The translations under genes were made by a program, and so were the position numbers. This document shows, in pieces, positions 54,170-64,000 of a stretch of 64,000 nucleotides of DNA (position 1 is the first letter of the stretch; every line of letters starts with the position of its first letter). The stretch spans positions 45,521,517 through 45,585,516 of the forward strand of contig NC_081411.1 of the NCBI RefSeq assembly GCF_030272615.1, written 5' to 3'. Below the pieces are notes generated by a model, which was given only the letters and a program-made list of their open reading frames with translations, was not told the DNA's origin and searched no databases. Source of the stretch: Cryptomeria japonica (taxonomy: Eukaryota; Streptophyta; Pinopsida; Cupressales; Cupressaceae).

Positions 54170-54673
54170 TTCTTAATCTATTAATGTAGCAATCCCTGCA
54201 GTTAAGAAACGAAGAACCAAAATACTCTACGAACTGAGAATTGAAACTTCCTTACCTATTTCCAAATTTGGTGGCAGAATTCATTACTTTCTTATGCCAA
54301 AAAATATCTCATTAAAGGAATGATGGCAAGCAAGCAATTCAAGGTACTGAAAAGGATGATTAATTACTAATTTTGGAAACTGGACAATAAAACACCCCCC
54401 CAACTTACTTTGGCACGTGTCCACACAGGATGAAAGGATTTAGGGAAGTGTATGCGGATTTAGTAAAGGCAATAATCATAATGAAATCATAAATGGCTAA
54501 TTAAATTAAAATAAAATATGTACATACCTACAAGCATGCGAAAAGAATGGTGAAATGAAATGATATGATAGATAAGGAAATGATATGGGATGATGTGGAT
54601 GGAAAATTTTATTTATGGAGAATAATATTTCCATAAGATATGGAAATATTATTGTGAAATGATGTGTGGAGAA
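54170..54673 (-). other. Spacer between E8 integrase and ORF3
   Basis: 500 bp without a coding frame, containing AT-rich runs. Such a gap often holds a splice acceptor or promoter for the downstream ORF in Athila-type elements; none could be confirmed. Confidence 0.4.
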
Positions 54674-55945
54674 TTATGAAGTGGCAAGTATGTTCACTAC
54701 AGAGGCTGCAGGAACCTTACCTCCAATACTTTGTTCAATTGTAGAAGGAACTTGACCAGTTGCTGTAGGAACTTGTGTTTGATCCTTTTTAGCAAATTGC
54801 TGCAGGAACTCCTCTTTGCTGGTAGGCTTATGATAAAGATGCAATTTGTGACCATTTACCAAAAGCTTGAACTGAACTGGGTCAATTATGGTCAAATAAA
54901 TAGCTCCATTGTTGAAAACTTCCTCTATCTCATATGGACCTAAGCATCTGGTTTGCAGCTTTCCCATATTATCTTTATATCTTGAGTCATACAATAGTGC
55001 CCAGTCACCTGCTTTGAATTTTTTCTCTTTTATGTATTTATCATGTCACTTGTCTCTTTGATTTGGTATCAGTTCTATCTGTTGGATGACTATTTTTTTC
55101 CATTCATCCAAAGAATTCAATTGTTGAATACGATCTTTTTGTGCTTCAGAAAGTGTTATATTTAATTGTAAAGCTGTCCTCAAAGTTTTATACTCAAACT
55201 AAATAGGCATCATTGTTGCTTTTCCATACACCATCTCAAAAGGTGTAAAATCAATCGGTGTCTTCCAAGTTGTTCTGTATGCCCAAATTGCTTCTAAAAT
55301 TCTATGAGACCAGTCTTTTTTATGAACAGCTATTGTCTTGGTAAGAAAAGGCTCAAGATCTCTATTTGTAACCTCTACTTGTCCATTAGCTTGTTGATGA
55401 TATGGGGTAGATTTTTTGTGCCTTATATTGTATTCATTGACCAAGGCTGCGATCAATATTGAAGTAGATTGTGGTCCTTGGTCTAATACAATTTCCCTTG
55501 GTACTCCATATCTTGTAAATATCTCCTCATAAAGGAGCTCAGCCACCTTATAATCCCTTACATGTGTCATGGCGTGAACTTCCACCCATTTGGTTACATA
55601 ATCAGTACATACTAAAATATAAGATTTTCCATTAGAAGGGGGATTAATCGGGCCAACAAAATCTAATCCCCATTTATCAAACTGTGCAACCAATATTTTT
55701 GGATACAATGGCATCTCATTAGATTTAGTAGGTCTCCCCATGTGCTGACATCTATCACATGTTCTTGTATACTATGTTGCATCCTTATATAATGTTGGCC
55801 AATAATATCCTGTATTTAGTATTTTGAGTGATGTTCTTTTAGCAACCAAATGTCCTCCACATGGCTCATCATGACATGCATACAGGATATCATATGTTTC
55901 ATCTTCTCTTACACATCTTCTCATGACTTCACTAGTACATTTGGG
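54674..55945 (-). pseudogene. E8 integrase
   Basis: HHCC finger: YACHDEPCGGHLVAKRT and YTRTCDRCQHMGR (55742-55930). Core, open 55741-55199: QFDKWGLDFVGPINPPSNG (first Asp), IVLDQGPQSTS (usual SDxGxxF; Asp kept), YHQQANGQVEVTNR (Glu). After a TAG at 55199, ALQLNITLSEAQKDR and KFKAGDWALLYDSRYKDNM lead to the C-terminal domain (LQTRCLGPYEIEEVF, LLVNGHKLHLYHKP). Ends at a stop at 54674. Only a few stops, so fairly young, yet truncated at its N-terminus. Confidence 0.9.
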
Positions 55946-57373
55946 TCAAAATTTTGATGGCAAATCATCAGAATTCTGACACAATTTCGTCACACTACCA
56001 ACAAAAAAAGTCATCGAAAACTTTGTGTCGGAAGTTCCAACTATCCTTGTGGTCGTCACAATTCTGACATCACCTCCAACCTTTCCAACAGCTGCCATGG
56101 ATGCTCATATCCCAAAAGAATGCCGTCGTGATCTCGGCCTATCATCGGAATTCCGACTCTAAAGGATAAAATTCCAATAGAGGAGTGTCATTGGATGCAC
56201 AACATCCTCATCGAAACTCTCCTGGAGGCTTTTTCAGAAAAAAAAATTTTATAGAAAAAGATTGACATTGGTATCTCTCTTCTATCTCTCTTCTCTATCC
56301 CTCTCTACTATCTCTCTTCTCTCTCCCCTCTCTAGGTCTTGTTCTCCATCCCTCTCTTCTTCTCTCCCTCTCTACTTCTCTTTCTCTACCCTCTCCAAGT
56401 CATTATCTCTTCTTCTCACCCTCTCTCTCTCACCTCTATAGGTCTCACCTTCCATTCCTCCATCATTACCCATGTTGTCAAGTTGCAAGATATTTCCCAA
56501 AGTACTTGGTTGCTAGGGTTGATTTGCATAAGTGTTGGAGTCAAAGTTAGATAAGAGCTGCATGATTAAGCTGTATTAAGTGATCAAGTCACGAAGATCT
56601 CAATTGTAAACATGACTAGGTTCTAGGGTTTTAGGGTATAGTATAGGTCAAGATTGAGGTATGGTGGTCAAGAATTACCTTCCAATGACAAAAGACATCC
56701 AAATGATGAAGGATGAAGGCGATGAACTCATAGAAGTTTGGACGAGATAGTTTGACTAAGTTAAAATTTTGTTTAAGTCATGGTCATGATACAAGCTTGC
56801 TCATCAAGAGCAATTTGTGCGAATGAACCCTAGAAATGTGCCCATGCTAGAGAAGCAAGAATTCCAATAAAACCTAAGGCAATGCTAGTAAGGGGTCAAA
56901 ATTAAAGAATTAGGGTACAAAAAACAAAATTTGGCTAAGTCGAGATGTTGCTCAAGGATGACCTAAATCATGGAGTGTAAATCAATCATGAAACATGAGA
57001 ATGGATAGGTCTTGACCCAAGCAGCGTAAGTCCCCCTTGTGATTCCAGCAGATATCACATCACGATCATTGAGTCTATCATCAATATGAATTCAAGACCT
57101 GACTATTGGAATCTTGGAGTCATCCCATTTGATCACGTAGTTTAGCACTTGGGAGGATTTTGCTCAAGAGAGGATAGAATACTTAGTATTTTATTTTGTG
57201 TTGCATAGTGCATAAAAAACACATCAACAGAAACCATTGAAAAGTTTGGTTAAAGCCTTCGAATCACAATCTCTATGAGAAGCTATCAAGAGTTCCCAGA
57301 ATATGGAAACTTTAGTGTCCAAGAACATAATTCATAGGGAACCACTTTTAGAGCAACCAAAGAAGCCCATCAA
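55946..57373. other. Spacer with pyrimidine-rich tract
   Basis: No gene recognised. 56271-56460 is an imperfect TCTCT/CCCTCTC tract. The rest is unique-looking. Confidence 0.5.
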
Positions 57374-57690
57374 TGTAATATTTTATTTACCTTGGATATC
57401 TTTTATCCTAAGTGTGATATTCCACTATTAAAAGGCTTAATTAGGTAATATTTCTACTTAGGTAGAATAACATAATGAGTTGCACATTCTCCTTCTTTGA
57501 TTGAGATTCTACTTTTTCCTTGTCACAAATTTGGAAACTTGGATAAGCAATTTCTTTTTTTGGTTTTCTACCTCTTCATGATCCTCATGGATTTGGAATC
57601 TTGGAAGCTATATATTGTAGGTTTTTCCTCGATTAAAATATCAAATGAAACTATTGTGAGCTTTCATATCTTAACATACCAAGGGCTTAA
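57374..57690 (+). repeat. LTR-like direct repeat, copy 1
   Basis: TGTAATATTTTATTTACC, then 'gttgcacattctccttcttt', 'aaatttggaaacttggataa' and 'ttggttttct' align in order with 60169-60450 at about 70-75% by eye. Confidence 0.45.
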
Positions 57691-60168
57691 GTTTGGGGAT
57701 GATAGGGGGATGACAAAGGGGGCGGGGTGGGATGCAAATATATATACAACTTAAAAAATTAATTATAAAAGGATGTGTATAGAATAAGTATAACAACTAT
57801 AAATAAAAATTTGCCACACTATGTAAATTTTACAATAAACATTAAAAATATGTCAATGATTGCATTGAAATTTGAACATTAACAATGGTGGTAGAGTTTT
57901 GGAATTTTGGGAACAAACTAAGAATAAGTATAAGAATTGCAAATGAAACTTTGGCATACTAAGTGTTTAAACTACTCAACATAAAAAAATTGGAAACGAT
58001 AGCATTAACAATAAGAATGGTGGGTAGAGCTTTGGGGTCAATGGGTAGTGCCCCTTTTGGGGGGTTTGGGGCAGAGCCCCCATCAAGGTTAGGGGGCATT
58101 GCCAAACCTTTAATACGGATGACATTTTCACAATAATTTCACCATTTTTGTTTAGAATTGGAGTTTCTAATTGGGGGGCATGGGAGACTCATAGGCATCC
58201 TCAAGATGGTCAAGAGACTCCTTGGAGTCCCTAGGATGTCCCTAAGTGGTGTGGCAAGGGGATGTTTCCCCTAAGTATTGCATCCTGAAAAAATAGGGAT
58301 TTTGGAGGGGGGGAAGGGCTCCCCATGTTTCAATGGTTTCAAAAGATTCTAAGTTTTTTTTTTATCTTGTCATAACAAAATATACTCCTCTTGCATCCTT
58401 GGATGATTTGAAAATTGAAAACAACTTGATAAGAAAAAACTAACTTCTAAAGTTTAGACTTAGTTTTTTTTTTTATCCAAGTCACTACAATATTTCAATG
58501 ATCAAAGTAGCTTTTTTTTGGTGGTTTCAAAGCATCCAAAAGGCTTGAGAAATTCAATATTATCTTTCATTCCACCAAAATTGGAGATCAAGAAGCATGC
58601 TCACAAATAAGGATTTGTTTGTAACTTAAGGCAATCGACTAGTTTTTGGGGCATTTTCAGGTCTAAAGAACCTACCATTGTGTCAAAAAGGCCCATAAGA
58701 CCCCATTTTCATCTAAAACTTGTCTCTTTTGGTCGTAGAAGCATTTAAGGAAAAATTAAATCACACAACGAATGATATGCCTATACCATACATATTTGAG
58801 TTAAAATAAAAATAAAAAATTGACAAGGTTTGGAGACCATTGAACAATTTGGGAGATTGCTAATACATACACTCAATTTATAAAGTCTCAATTTCATGTA
58901 CTTAATCTTCGAGAGGCCTATACAAAAGCATTTTGTAATTGAGAACTAAGATAAATTTCCATTTTTGGTAGTTTTCGTCATGGATTATGGAATTAAATTC
59001 CGACATTCTATTGTCAAGATAAATTCAGAGAACCATTTGTACTTGAAACAAGGGATAGTGAAAAATTACATTATGTAGGATCTCCAATCTTGTCTCATTG
59101 AATTCATTCCTACACCAAGTGACTATGAACAAAAGCGTAGGTATTTAACAACAATGACATGGTCCATGGACTTGTGATCCTCCTCTTGATACTCCATCTA
59201 CAAATGAGAACATCTCTTATACATGTTGCTACTTTAGAATTAAAAGTTTCTTCTTCTAGAACTTTCCATGATTCTTTGCAATAGGATTATATGTCTTCTA
59301 GATTCACCCCACTAGGACACATTCCTATCAAGCATCTTTACTTTTTTGAAAAGTAGACCACATTTCAGATCTAGATGACACCATAATGACTTTGTTTTCC
59401 TCTTGCAAGATATTCCTCCATCATGTATTGCTTCATCGAAGTTCAAATTTGCTTCTTCAAGGGCTCTCAATGATTCTCTATATAGGATTCTTTGTATCTA
59501 TGAGATCCACTTCATTGGGATGCCTACTTAAACATTTCACATCTGTTTGTGGACTCTCACCTTTCAAATATTGATGAAACAATTGAGAATATTTGTCTTC
59601 TCATTGATGACAATGCCCATCGAGTTACATCGTCTCCCATTGTAAATTCATTTGTTCTATCCCCACCATATCATGCAACATGACACATTCTATTTCACAT
59701 TAATTAAGGTCTCACACTTCAATGATTGTAGTCCCTGAATCTTCTATGGAACAATCACAGCTTAACATCAACATCAAGACACATGAGTCACTTCAAAAAC
59801 CATACATCTGAATTCCTTTCTACATTCCACTTGAATGGGAATTCAACAATTTGACAACTCAAGATTTCCATATTGTGAAAGGAAGGTGCATCATTTGTTG
59901 CAAATGAACCTACTACAACATTCACCATTCAACATTTTGCATTGCTTTTCTCTCTTCTTTGTGGAGGCACCAACTTTAGGGGATGGGGTGGGTCTATATT
60001 ATCCTTCACATATGTCACTTGGGATGGAGTTTTGTCCTATGGATTTTCTAGTCTCTACTTCGAGAGGGTGCACTCTTTTTATAATTTGGGGTTATTTCAT
60101 ATTTTACATGGATACCTAACCTTGTGACCCATTTCTTCTTACCTCAATTGCACTTAAGGGGGTGTGCC
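57691..60168. other. Interior between the LTR-like repeats
   Basis: No coding domain. A small GC palindrome cluster (ggggcagagcccc, 58069-58081) and several G-rich runs lie at 58040-58310. About 59235-59340 and 59435-59545 are a weak tandem duplication (cttcttc-aga/g ... atgattct ... ggattat/c). A G-rich tract (acttaagggggtgtgccaa) precedes copy 2 and could be a polypurine tract. Confidence 0.4.
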
Positions 60169-60450
60169 AATGTACCATTTTATTCACCAAGTGGATATGT
60201 TTTATCGCAAGTATGATATTGCATTTGTTTGTTTAGTTTACTTAAGTAATTTCTTTTAACTTGAGATAATGACTTGCACATTCTCCTTCTTTCATAGGAT
60301 TATGTTTTTTTCCTTATCCTCAAAAATTTGGAAACTTGGATAAACAATTCCTTGTCTTTTGGTTTTCTATCTCATCCTCATCTTCATCCTCATGGATTAA
60401 AAATCATGGATATCGAGTGAAGATATTGTGAACTTTTTCATTTTCTCTCT
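60169..60450 (+). repeat. LTR-like direct repeat, copy 2
   Basis: TGTACCATTTTATTCACC directly after the G-rich tract. Partner of 57374-57690. With the interior it may be a very old non-autonomous LTR element of about 3 kb. Confidence 0.45.
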
Positions 60451-61929
60451 TATGAAATCAACTATGTTATGCTATTTTGATTTTATTATCATTTATATTT
60501 AACAATTTTAAAAATGTTATCACTTACATTAATTTCTAGGTTAATATTTATTTTGTAGATTCTAATAGAATTGAATACCATACCCAAACAATATCTAGTA
60601 TGAACTAGTTAGTTATAGGCTAGGTTCCAAGCGTACTTGGTAACATAATTTTTGAGCTTGTGTTTGTTTATGATTTAACAATTGTTGCATCTAGCTTTGC
60701 TACGCATCTACTTTGAATACAATGAGAGGGTGATTTTGTCTAAGCCAAGAGACCCTGCTATCTAATATCACCCAAGAAAGATATTGATATTTTACCTTGG
60801 AAATATAAGCTTTTTGTAAGTATAATTCAATGAATTGTGATAATAACTTAAAACGAAGTGAATTAAAATTTGATTGAGTTCCTCATTGTATTTTAACAAA
60901 TCACCTAGGAAGATGTTCATTCCTAAAAATTTCCAATTCTCTTTCCAAAAGGATGAAAAAGAAGAGAAAGGAACTAATTAATGTTGGGACAGAATTTAGA
61001 AGACCTATGTTTTGTGTCTAAAAGCTACTAGCCTAGAGAGCATGGAAACAATCTGAAGTCATGGGAGAGAGTTTCAGTTCTATCTCTAGAAATTATGTCC
61101 AGTACTCTTGTATTGAATTTTTAAATCCTTCTAAGTTTAAATGTTCATGAGGAAACTCTATAATTTTAATAAAATATATAAATGAAAACCAATTTTGTTT
61201 TCGTCGAAATACTTTTGAAAATCACATCACCTCAGTAGTTGAACTGTAACAATAAGATTGTATACAAAGTGCAGGTTTACTATGAAACATGTTAAAAAGG
61301 TTAAACTATTTCAATTAATACAAACACTAGAACTATTAAACAACAATATCTTGTTAGTAATCAAGATTTTGGACTATACCCACATTTTACACCTTTTCAT
61401 ACAGTTACAAAGAACATAGAAAACATGTACGTGGAACTACAGATTCCAACATATGTAAAAATACAACAATCTAAATAAGAATGGGAAGCATGTGGAGAAT
61501 GGTTAAGACATGCATAAATAGAAGGAAAACAAAAATCTCTCAATGTGTATCACAAACAAATCAAGGAAAAAAGCTTTTAGACAGGGGATCGATATGATCA
61601 TAAAAATTTCAAAACTTCCAAAGTATAGAGCATTTGAGATTTTACAGAGAATGCGCTAATTCATCTTTATTCATGATGAGGCATATTCACAACTTTTGCA
61701 GTCGCACATGGTGTTGTTCGTGTTGGCTCTATTGGACCCTACAATTAAGATTCAATATACGTACATTATTCAATAAGATTAACTGTGCAACATAATGAAA
61801 TATTGAAAAGTGTGTTATCTTATTGAGCTTCGCTTTGTTTTGAGAATAGTTTAATATTCTCTACTTAATAGGGCCAACCACGTGAAGGTGGAAGCTCATT
61901 TGCCCCCCCCCCCTAACATCACTCTAAAT
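60451..61929. other. AT-rich spacer
   Basis: No gene recognised. A run of 11 C lies at 61903-61913. Confidence 0.5.
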
Positions 61930-62130
61930 TCCCCGTTAACATCTAACATTCATTCATTCTTTCATCCATTATTAAAATATAACATTCATTCATTATCACA
62001 TAATGCTCATTAACACATAAAATTCATTAACTTTCATTAACACGCAACATTCATCAATAATCATCAACACATATCATTCATGAACATTCATTAGCACATA
62101 ATTACATTCATTAACACCTAAAAATCAGTC
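61930..62130. repeat. Degenerate ~18-bp minisatellite
   Basis: About ten loose copies of 'acattcattaacacataa' in a row. Confidence 0.7.
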
Positions 62131-62154
62131 ATTATCAAATAAGGTAGATTACAA

Positions 62155-64000
62155 TCATTTTGTTCTTTGTTTTTTTTTTGAAGCTATGTAAAGTCTAAGT
62201 GGAGCATCATCTTCTTCATCATTTCCCCCATCTTCAGATGTTCTGCCCTCTTCTCATGCTCTTGATGTATGCCTAGTCCTATACAAAGGATGAGGATGCT
62301 GAACCAAACGGGGGTCCTCTGCAATAACAAAGAATTGGGTTAAATTCAAAACATTTTTTTATTATTGTTACAAGTATTTCATTAATTTAAAGAACACAAC
62401 CATTACACTCTTTACCTGATGGGGCCACATCATCTTCCACATCATTTTGTCTAGCCTCAACCTCGACATGCTGAATACCCTCTAGATCCTCTGGAGTTGA
62501 AATACAAAACGTTACATTAATCAATACACCAATTGCAATTAAATTTGTTTAAAGCAATAACAATGGTCCTCTTTACCTGATTGGGGAACATCATGTTCCT
62601 GATGTTGTCTACCCGGATCATGCTCCACTTGGTCACCACTGACTACATGCTCTAAAATATTAACATTAAAGGTTACATTAATTACTACACTAATTTTCAA
62701 TTTAAGATGTTTAATTGTATTAATAATTACATAAAAAAAATTGAATAGAAAATGAATACCTCCACTACTAGGATGCACATCTGGACCTTCATGTACAGGT
62801 TCTGTTCCATGATTATCATGTTGCATTCCAATGTCACGTGCAGTGTTATCATTGCTTGCTTATTTAAAAAAAATATAGTCACTTTATGTTGAAACTTAAC
62901 ATCAAATAGATTATTGGTTAAGTATTCAAATTGAAATAATTTTCATTTAGCTTATTTACCATTGTGACAAATGCATCAGAATCTCATGTTTTCCCACTCA
63001 ATTCTTGTAGCTGTTTAGCCACAGCTATATAGCCTTGCTGGTAGCCAATTCTCTTGTCATCTTCTGTGGGTGCTCTATTGAATTCAGAGCCCTGCATTTT
63101 TGCTTAGTATTGTGAATTTTGCTTGTATTGTTTGATAAAAAAAAATTGTTTACAATTTATAAATATTTTGATGTGATACTTAATTTACTGATTCTTACAA
63201 TTCGTGCGGCAAGTTTCATATAACCACCAGAGTCGATTTTGTGTTGCCCATGCTTTTCCTATCTTGCCTTGGTTGCCTTTGATGTGTCACTCAATCTATG
63301 AAAAGTTTGAAATATGTTAGATTATATAAATATAATGAATAATTAGTACATATTCACATTCTTAATAGTATCACATACCTTCTTCTGGTGTCTGGTGGTG
63401 TATTTCCTTTTTTCCTTTCAATTCTCTCCTTTGCATCCAAAATCAAGTCCTTCCACTCCCTCTTTGGAATCATGGGGGGACTCTCATACTTTATGTTCTT
63501 CTCTAAATGTGTCCTATATTGGTCCCTCACATACTTTAGATATGTGCCAGCTTTTTTCAGGAGCTTAGTCTTGTCGAATGTGTCATTTCCAAACAACCCT
63601 ACCATATGGTTTGTGAGTTCATCTTTTAACTTTTTTCCTTGGTCATTCCACCTTTAAAGCAAAAACAAACCTGTTAGATTTAGAAAGAAACTGAAGCTAC
63701 CTTTGATATAGTTCAAGAAATGGATAAAAGGAAAACTATTCTAGCAATGATATGAAATCAAAATAGTGGATAAGGGTTAGTTCATGTATGATGTTCCACC
63801 TTTTACGTACGGTGGGCCCAAATATCTGCAACGTAATGTCATTAATATTTTTATAATTGCAAAAAAACAATGGGATCATTAGTCCAAAATGAGTGATCAG
63901 TAAGTAAATTACAATTAGACTATATATAATAATAATTTTAAAGTACCTGGAACCTTCTGTATCTTCAAGGGAATCAATTCTTCGTCGCCCACCACCAATG
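62155..64000 (-). pseudogene. Transposase_24-like (Ptta/En/Spm) gene, 3' part, multi-exon
   Basis: Enters from the right edge. Exons proposed from GT/AG borders and frame: >64000-63947, 63825-63811 (tentative 15-base exon), 63651-63379, 63295-63199, 63091-62960, about 62858-62760, 62651-62577, 62490-62416, 62318-62155. Third exon: GLFGNDTFDKTKLLKKAGTY, YESPPMIPKREWKDLILDAK; fourth: LSDTSKATKAR and KHGQHKIDSGGYMKLAARI; fifth: RIGYQQGYIAVAKQLQELSG. This order resembles plant Transposase_24 proteins. In-frame stops at 63259-63261, 62984-62986 and 62254-62256 suggest a dead copy. The exon 5/6 junction is unresolved. Confidence 0.6.
62416..62860 (-). repeat. Three tandem equal-phase small exons
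   Basis: Exons at about 62858-62760 (99 bases), 62651-62577 (75) and 62490-62416 (75) all lie between phase-1 introns and end in (P/Q)SG. Two introns share sequence (ggttacattaatta(c/t)... / cgttacattaatcaat...). They encode acidic, His/Gln-rich peptides such as EHDPGRQHQEHDVPQSG. Confidence 0.6.

Larger units (their letters stand above)
50631..55945 (-). mobile_element. E8: 3' half of a Tat/Athila-like gypsy element
   Basis: On the - strand: integrase (55945-54674), spacer, large unrecognised ORF (54169-51981), polypurine tract, 3' LTR. Gag, protease, RT and 5' LTR are lost; homology ends near 55945 within the zinc-finger region. The integrase type (without chromodomain) and an extra ORF after it fit the Athila/Tat side of Ty3/gypsy. 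Confidence 0.8.

Noticed and set aside
59386-60127. ORFs of 60-94 codons near the LTR-like pair
   Set aside because: No domain, overlapping frames and no promoter or splice context.

Overview
The window is repeat-rich plant nuclear DNA that consists almost entirely of nested, decaying LTR retrotransposons. The sequence carries Ty3/gypsy chromoviruses with chromodomains, a Tat/Athila-like integrase, Ty1/copia fragments, long low-GC spacers and one intron-containing transposase-like gene. No ordinary host gene was recognised. Very old LTR elements kept in place, large non-autonomous elements and thick nesting suggest a gymnosperm (conifer-like) genome. That is inference; no species marker is present.

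Left part (1-19270). E1 (1-4907) is the 3' part of a chromovirus with one 1.57-kb LTR. After low-complexity spacer comes an antisense gag relic (7681-8640), then E2 (8721-14280), a chromovirus with both LTRs, a tRNA-iMet-like primer site, gag, protease, RT, RNase H, integrase and chromodomain, all broken by stops. A 42-bp in-frame minisatellite lies at 16017-16142. An antisense copia RT/RNase H relic ends exactly where the next LTR begins (18150-19270).

Centre (19271-48085). This is a nest resolved by perfect target-site duplications. The base layer (M1) is an old antisense gag-type element with two LTRs separated by only 33 bp. LTR-B was hit by E3 (20555-24961, TSD AGATG), which carries an antisense plant-mobile-domain gene, and by E4 (25368-46570, TSD CTTTG). 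E4 was itself hit by E5 (27961-35815, TSD TTACC), a gag-only element with a nearly intact gag-protease frame, and by E6 (37369-43169, TSD AGGTC). E4 and E6 are related and have an unusual plan: a coiled-coil plus four zinc-knuckle ORF1, an internal TATA-like promoter, and an unrecognised ORF2 with a shared core, without RT or integrase. They are the strongest candidate here for an undescribed transposon group. Their LTR ends and primer sites resemble those of the neighbouring copia element E7, so copia enzymes may move them (inference).

Right part (48086-64000). E7 (48121-50630) is the 5' end of a copia element: LTR, iMet primer site, gag, zinc knuckle and protease start. E8 (50631-55945, antisense) is the 3' half of a Tat/Athila-like element: integrase, then a large unrecognised ORF, PPT and LTR. 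After mostly empty spacer holding a weak LTR-like pair, the last 1.9 kb is the 3' part of an antisense multi-exon gene resembling plant Transposase_24 (Ptta/En/Spm). It has in-frame stops and a run of equal-phase duplicated small exons.
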